From assembly GCF_958979055.1 (NCBI RefSeq), contig NC_084896.1, positions 7,134,501 to 7,198,500 on the forward strand: 64,000 nucleotides of DNA, written 5' to 3'. Under the pieces are notes generated by a model that saw only the letters and a list, made by a program, of their open reading frames with translations, did no database searches and was not told the origin of the DNA. The DNA is from Alnus glutinosa (lineage: Eukaryota > Streptophyta > Magnoliopsida > Fagales > Betulaceae). How positions within the stretch are numbered: the stretch's first letter is position 1; each line of letters starts with the position of its first letter. Positions 58,895 to 64,000 of the stretch are shown here, in pieces. The position numbers and the translations under genes were made by a program.

Positions 58895-59738
58895 AATAAT
58901 TTTATGTATAGGTTTAGTTAATTAATGAGTAGTAAAGTAAACCCTTGAATTTTATGGGTAACATAGTAGTGTAGCTTTTGAGCAATTAAAAATGCTACCT
59001 AGAGCGGTTATTGGCTAGGATACTAAATAACACAATGTGTTGTATTTTTAGCGGTATATTGCGATGAACTTAGAGTCATTTGAAGTTAGGAGTACAAGCG
59101 ATCTGAGGTGAGTATTCTACTCATTGAGAAAATATATTTTTGTGTATTATGGATTTGTAAAATGTATATTGTTTTATGAATCCAAACCGACTGTATGATG
59201 AAATATATGTTTTGGGATAATTTGAATAGTTTGATTATGTTCAATTATATCAATGATGTTTAAGAAATGATGCAAGACTGAAATGTGTTGAATTGAGTTA
59301 AAGTGTTTGAGTGTACTGTGGTTGGGATTTAAATTATGCAAATTGTTTGAGAACATGTCATGTTGAAACTGTTTATGTTTTATGAAGAAACTATGTTTTG
59401 AATGATTTCAAAGTATTTGATGAAATGTTGGACTTGTTTAGTTTTGAGGGAACTTGATTTAGTAACAGCATGATACAGTAGAGAAACATATACTGGTTAG
59501 GCACAGAGCATAGAGCATGGGGCATGTAATATAGAACATACATACAACAGCAGTACAGCAGTAACAGAACGCAGTAAAGCAGCAGTAAACACAGTTAAAC
59601 AGCAATAAACTCAATTCATGCATATCATGTATAGTATTGTTTCATGAGTGATGTTTTAATGCTATGAGTAGTTTTTACTAGACGTGTTAATATGCATAAG
59701 GGTCTTAAATGAAAAGAGCTTATGTATATTTCTATCGA
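58895..59738 (+). mobile_element. Plus-strand partial LTR, second part
   Basis: Continues 53447-54530 after the solo LTR; copy of about 15938-16781. Confidence 0.55.
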
Positions 59739-60379
59739 ATGTACAGCAATTATGACCATAGCGGCGAGCTTCAATCATAACATCCTGAGTACACTGCTAC
59801 CAAAGCATCCACAATACCGGAGTACCTACAGTCACAACATCAGAATCTACACGGTTTCGGGGGTTGCCGCATCCGTACAGGTAGAATTATGAGCCCATCG
59901 TCTTAGCATAAATAATATACTAAGACCTTAGAGGTATAATATTCACTGAGTTTTCGCAAATAACTAACTTTTCATTTTTAGTCTCGCGTATACTATAACA
60001 GCTACCAATTTACAAAAATTTTGTTTGAAAACCCCCGTAGCTGATATAGCAAACACCGACTAATAGAAAACATTTAAAGCATACTATGTAGCTGTGAACA
60101 TATATAAAAGTTCCAGTCATCCCACCTTCGAAGCAACTGCATACATTCCCACCTACTATAATACTTTTATATTTGGTGGCTCAAATGTACAAAGACACAG
60201 CGTTGCCAAATGTGAGTAACTTCGTGTCGAGTGCATTACAACTTCGTGCCTTTGTACAACAGCTGATCATACGAGCACTAGAGTGGAACTCTAATATGCA
60301 AGCACATCTTTACTGAAGAACAAATGATATTCTACCTACCTACCGCAAGACACTTACATTACCCAAATCCAATAGCGTA
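59739..60379 (-). mobile_element. Minus-strand LTR piece
   Basis: Copy of 16782-17422, with the same head-to-head junction at its left edge. Confidence 0.58.
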
Positions 60380-61825
60380 TATGAGTGCCAAATATTGAAT
60401 ATTTAAACCCTTTAATTTACATTAGTTAATTTTTTAGCTGTGTCTTTATCTAATGTTTTGTGTTAGATTTGTGTTTTTAGTGTTTTGTAGGTTGTTAAAA
60501 GAAAATGGTAGCTTTAAGGTGAAAAATGTAAAGCTTGGAAGAAAGCACACTTTGAGAAGACTAAGATGATGTGGTTATGTTTAACCAAATCAATGAAACG
60601 ATTAAATCGGAATTTCTCTAATTGGAGTCAAAATCGAATTGGATTAAATTTCAGATTCTGCATATTTGGCCATAAATTTCAGCTTAAGTATTGGATTAAG
60701 GTGAATCAAGCGGCGTTGGAAAGCTAAACCAAAATACTACAAATCATTGTAAAATAGGATTTTCCTAATTTGGACGTCTACTATGCCAAAATCTCCCCGC
60801 AATAAAAGACCGCAAATCTGGACGAATTTGGAGTCCTTTTCCTTCTTGGATTGAGTTTTGAGTCTCTTAATCAAACTAGAAGACTAACCTCTGATTTTTC
60901 TAGAATATCTAGGGCTTCTAGGGCTTGTTTTACCCCTATAAATAGACCTTTAAGTCTCAAGAAAAAGTGTGTGAAGATAGAGAGCAAATTTTTATTTAGT
61001 TCATGCGTCTCCGTTCTTCTTGCAACGTTTTGTTTTTTTAAGTTTTTGTTTTTGATGTTTTTAATACAAGTTAACATTTTATTTTTAGTCATAAGAGGCT
61101 AAACCCTCAACTAAGGTTGAGGATGAAGCCTCACGTATGATTAGCAACACTATTCTCAGGTGATGTAATATTTTCCAATTTTAATGAGTATGATTTTCCA
61201 ATTGTTTTACTTCAATTCATTTTTGTGGAATGATTTTTCGATATCTTTTGTGATTCGATGATACATTTGATGATTTAAGATAGTTTCATAAAATTGTTTG
61301 TGCTTGGTTTTCTTTGTTAAAAAAAAAAAATTGGATATCCCTTGTAATTTATTCTACGGATACAATTAATGTTTTAATTTAAACTGGATATCTTGCTGCG
61401 ATTTACGGATACACTTGGTGATTTAATTTAAATTTGATTTCTTTTGTGATTTGTGTAAAGAATGGATACATGGGATGGTTTTGATTAATTGTTTGAAGCA
61501 AAAGTAAAACATACTTAAGATTTTATTGTGAGAACTTTAGGAAATATTATTGATCATGGTAATATGTTGCTTTGAATTTGTGAGTGCGGATTCCAATACC
61601 TTAGTGCTTTTTTTACTTGATTAAATTCACTTTAAATTTGTTTATGCTCTTGATTTTTATTCGCAAAATCAATTTCTTAATTTTTGGAACTAGGTTAGGA
61701 TTAGATTAATTTAGTCATAAATTTGTTTTCAAAAAAAACAATTCCCTGTGGAATTGACCTCGCACTTGCAATCCATTAACTGCAAACGATTCGTGCACTT
61801 GCGAATACAATTAAAATTCACAACA
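60380..61825 (+). mobile_element. Solo LTR with target duplication
   Basis: Copy of 17423-18866; AGCGTA flanks at 60374-60379 and 61826-61831; TATAAATAG from 60937. Confidence 0.75.
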
Positions 61826-61831
61826 AGCGTA

Positions 61832-62291
61832 GTAATCTAAGTACATCAAGCACAAATCAATGGCATCTTACTCAGCAATACAAAGATACAACGTTGCCAA
61901 ATGTAAGTAACTTCGTGTCAAGTGCCTTACAGCTTCGTGCCTTTGAACAACAGCTGATCATGCGAGCACTAGAGTGAAACTCTAATATGCAAGCACATCT
62001 TTACTGAAGAACAAATGACATTCCACCTACCTACTGCAAGACACTTACATTACTCAAATCCAGTAGCGTAGTAATCTAAGTATATCAAAGCTCAATGCCT
62101 TTAAATCATGCAAATAGAAATATACATATCATAAAAACGACACACACATGTAAACTATGCTATGCATACTCATGATAGTCTTATTATTCTTTATGAGATT
62201 TACCCTCAAAATTTATTATGAGGCTTACCCTTTAAATTCATTAAGAAGCTTACCCTCGGGTTTTATGCACATGCTTAATGCTTTACAATTC
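61832..62291 (-). mobile_element. Minus-strand LTR piece with shortened GGCTTACCCT repeat
   Basis: Copy of 18873-19380. The ~30-bp repeat has three copies (62190-62260) instead of five. Confidence 0.55.
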
Positions 62292-64000
62292 TTTTTTTTT
62301 TTTTATATGTAAATGAAATTTTATATAAGGAAAAAAAGCGTAAGGCGCCCCTCTAAGTACACTGGAAGTATACACAAGGAAACGCCTAAGAAGGCAAAGA
62401 AAAATGAACAAGAAAATCAAAAAAGCTAATAGACACGGGTGACAACAAAGCCTCCGTCCAAAGATACAACAAATGTAAAAACGATTAAACAATATTGTCC
62501 ATGGAATTCTCCAAGTCTTCAAAACACCTAGTATTTCTCTCCTTCCATACACACCAAAGAATGCATAGAGGCACCATCTTCCAAACTGCCGCACTCCTTG
62601 ACCTACCCGCCTTCCACCAACAAGAAAATAAATCGACAACTCTCCTAGGTATGACCCAAGACATACCAAACCGAGGAAAGACATGATTCCACAAAGTAGA
62701 AGCCACATCACAATGAAGAAAAAGGTGGTCCACAGTTTCCCCGTCTCTTTTGCACAAGTAGCATCTATCCACAATGATGATCTTTCGCTTCCTGAGATTA
62801 TCCGCTGTAAGAATATTACCAAGGGCTACCGACCATGCAAAGAATGCCGCCCTCGAAGGAGCCTGAGTCCTCCACACACTCTTCCAAGGGAACCGACTAA
62901 CCTCACCACCGGCCAAGGAGCTGAAATAGGATTTAACCTTGAACACCCCTTTCTCGGAAGGGACCCACCTAAGCCTGTAAGCACGATCTCTACTCACCAT
63001 GGCTAAATGTAACACATGAAAGAAGGATGCAAAAACACCCACTTCCCAGTCATGCGCCTCTCTAACAAAGCTCACATTCCACTGGATAGAGCCTCCCAAA
63101 ACCTCCATATTATCCGCAATGGAAGCATCCTTCATCTGAGCAATACCAAAAAGAACAGGAAAAGCTTCCTTCAACACCCTATCCCCGCACCACAGATCAT
63201 GTCAAAATTTTGTCCTAACCCCATCCCCCACTTCCAATCTAGAGAAACCAAAGAAACTCCCCCACCTTTTCCTGATATTCTTCCACAGCCCCACCCCATG
63301 AGCACCTACAAGCTCGCGGGAGCACCACCCACCCCACAAACTACCATACTTGGCATCCACCGCAACTCTCCACCAAGCTTCTCTCTCTCTACCATACCGC
63401 CACAACCATTTACCTAACAAAGCTTGGTTGAACAATAACAAATTTCGAATACCCGACCCCCCATTTGGAATTGGGGAATAGACTTTCGACCACCTCACCA
63501 AGTGAAATTTAGATTCTTCACCCAAACCACCCCAAAGAAAATCCCGTTGTAGCTTCTCTAAGTGAGCGGCAACACTCCTCGGGAGATGGAACAGAGACAA
63601 AAAGTAAGTAGGCACATTGGCTAAGGTACTCTTAATAAGGGTTTCTCTACCACCTTTAGAGAGATACATCATTTTCCAACTAGCCAAACGACGATCAATC
63701 TTCTCAACAACCCCGTCCCAAATATGCGTGGACTTATAGGAGGCCCCTAAAGGAAGACGGAGATACTTAACCGACAAAGTGGCAAACCCACACCCTAAAA
63801 TGTTGGCTAGCCTTTCCGCTTGATCAACATGCCCCACTGGAATTAAATTAGACTTAGCCAAATTAACCTTCAACCCCGAAGCTACTTCAAAGAGGAGGAA
63901 GAGACTCCTCAAATTACGTAACTGAGAATCAAGGGCACTACAAAAAATCAGAGTATCATCTGCAAACAGAAGATGCGAAAAATCTACGTCACCTATTTTA
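62292..64000 (-). mobile_element. LINE ORF2, C-terminal part, runs off the window
   Basis: Second-unit copy of the LINE at 19381. On the minus strand it covers the RT from [10 protein letters not shown] (about 63945-63975) through [12 protein letters not shown] to the zf-RVT region, where the CYLC pair lost from the first copy is retained (DRCYLCKRDG, VDHLFLHCD). The frame is continuous across the CT tract near 63390 that is shifted in the first copy. It has its own defect: a TGA replaces Trp in FWHDLW at about 63199-63201. The rest of the element is outside the window. Confidence 0.85.

Noticed and set aside
1-64000. A novel defence, CRISPR-like or biosynthetic system
   Set aside because: I searched both strands for coding clusters, regular spacers and recognisable enzyme sets. 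Only GLPs and transposable elements are supported.

Overview
This window is nuclear DNA of a flowering plant, most likely a woody eudicot. The evidence is spliced genes with GT-AG introns, AT-rich spacers, and plant-type LTR retrotransposons, LINEs, a Cassandra-type 5S-bearing LTR and hAT-like MITEs. I cannot name the species. No bacterial or viral gene system, CRISPR array, tRNA or functional rRNA gene is visible.

The only host genes are a tandem array of germin-like protein genes (GLPs, subfamily-1 type), all on the + strand. Seven look intact (ATGs at 75, 4004, 11665, 30998, 38658, 42584, 50273). Each has two exons, a 137-142 bp phase-1 intron and a 221-residue product with a signal peptide and the complete His/His/Glu/His metal site. 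Three more are 96-bp 3' remnants (8274, 35306, 46871). The intact proteins differ at only seven positions (5, 41, 58, 69, 126, 200, 216). Type A has Ala200/Phe216 (GLP1, 3, 5, 7) and type B has Pro200/Tyr216 (GLP2, 4, 6).

The layout is regular: A to B about 3.93 kb (short form) or 19.3 kb (long form), and B to pseudogene to A about 7.66 kb. A larger unit of about 38.6 kb is repeated: 1-26 kb matches 38.6-64 kb with a few substitutions per kb. Within it, 28.7-38.6 kb also matches 1.8-11.6 kb. The short A-B spacing arose from a deletion of about 15.4 kb whose right end lies inside a MITE.

The long spacers (13.6-28 kb and 52.2-64 kb) are nested retroelements. They include minus-strand LTRs of a LARD-like element (LTR about 4.36 kb, internal region 1.9 kb with no coding), a plus-strand relative, a 1.44-kb solo LTR with target duplication, a decayed LINE, a Cassandra-type solo LTR inside that LINE, and pieces of Copia. 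A solo LTR at 54531-58889 is present only in the second unit; the matching site in the first unit (15933) is empty.

The GLPs are secreted cupins expected to act in the cell wall. The array most plausibly gives gene dosage and expression diversity rather than new chemistry. The most informative signals are evolutionary: gene conversion in GLP4, an altered promoter and a Glu126Lys change in GLP7, and dated transposon insertions. The large near-identical repeat could partly be an assembly or haplotype artefact, and this is flagged.
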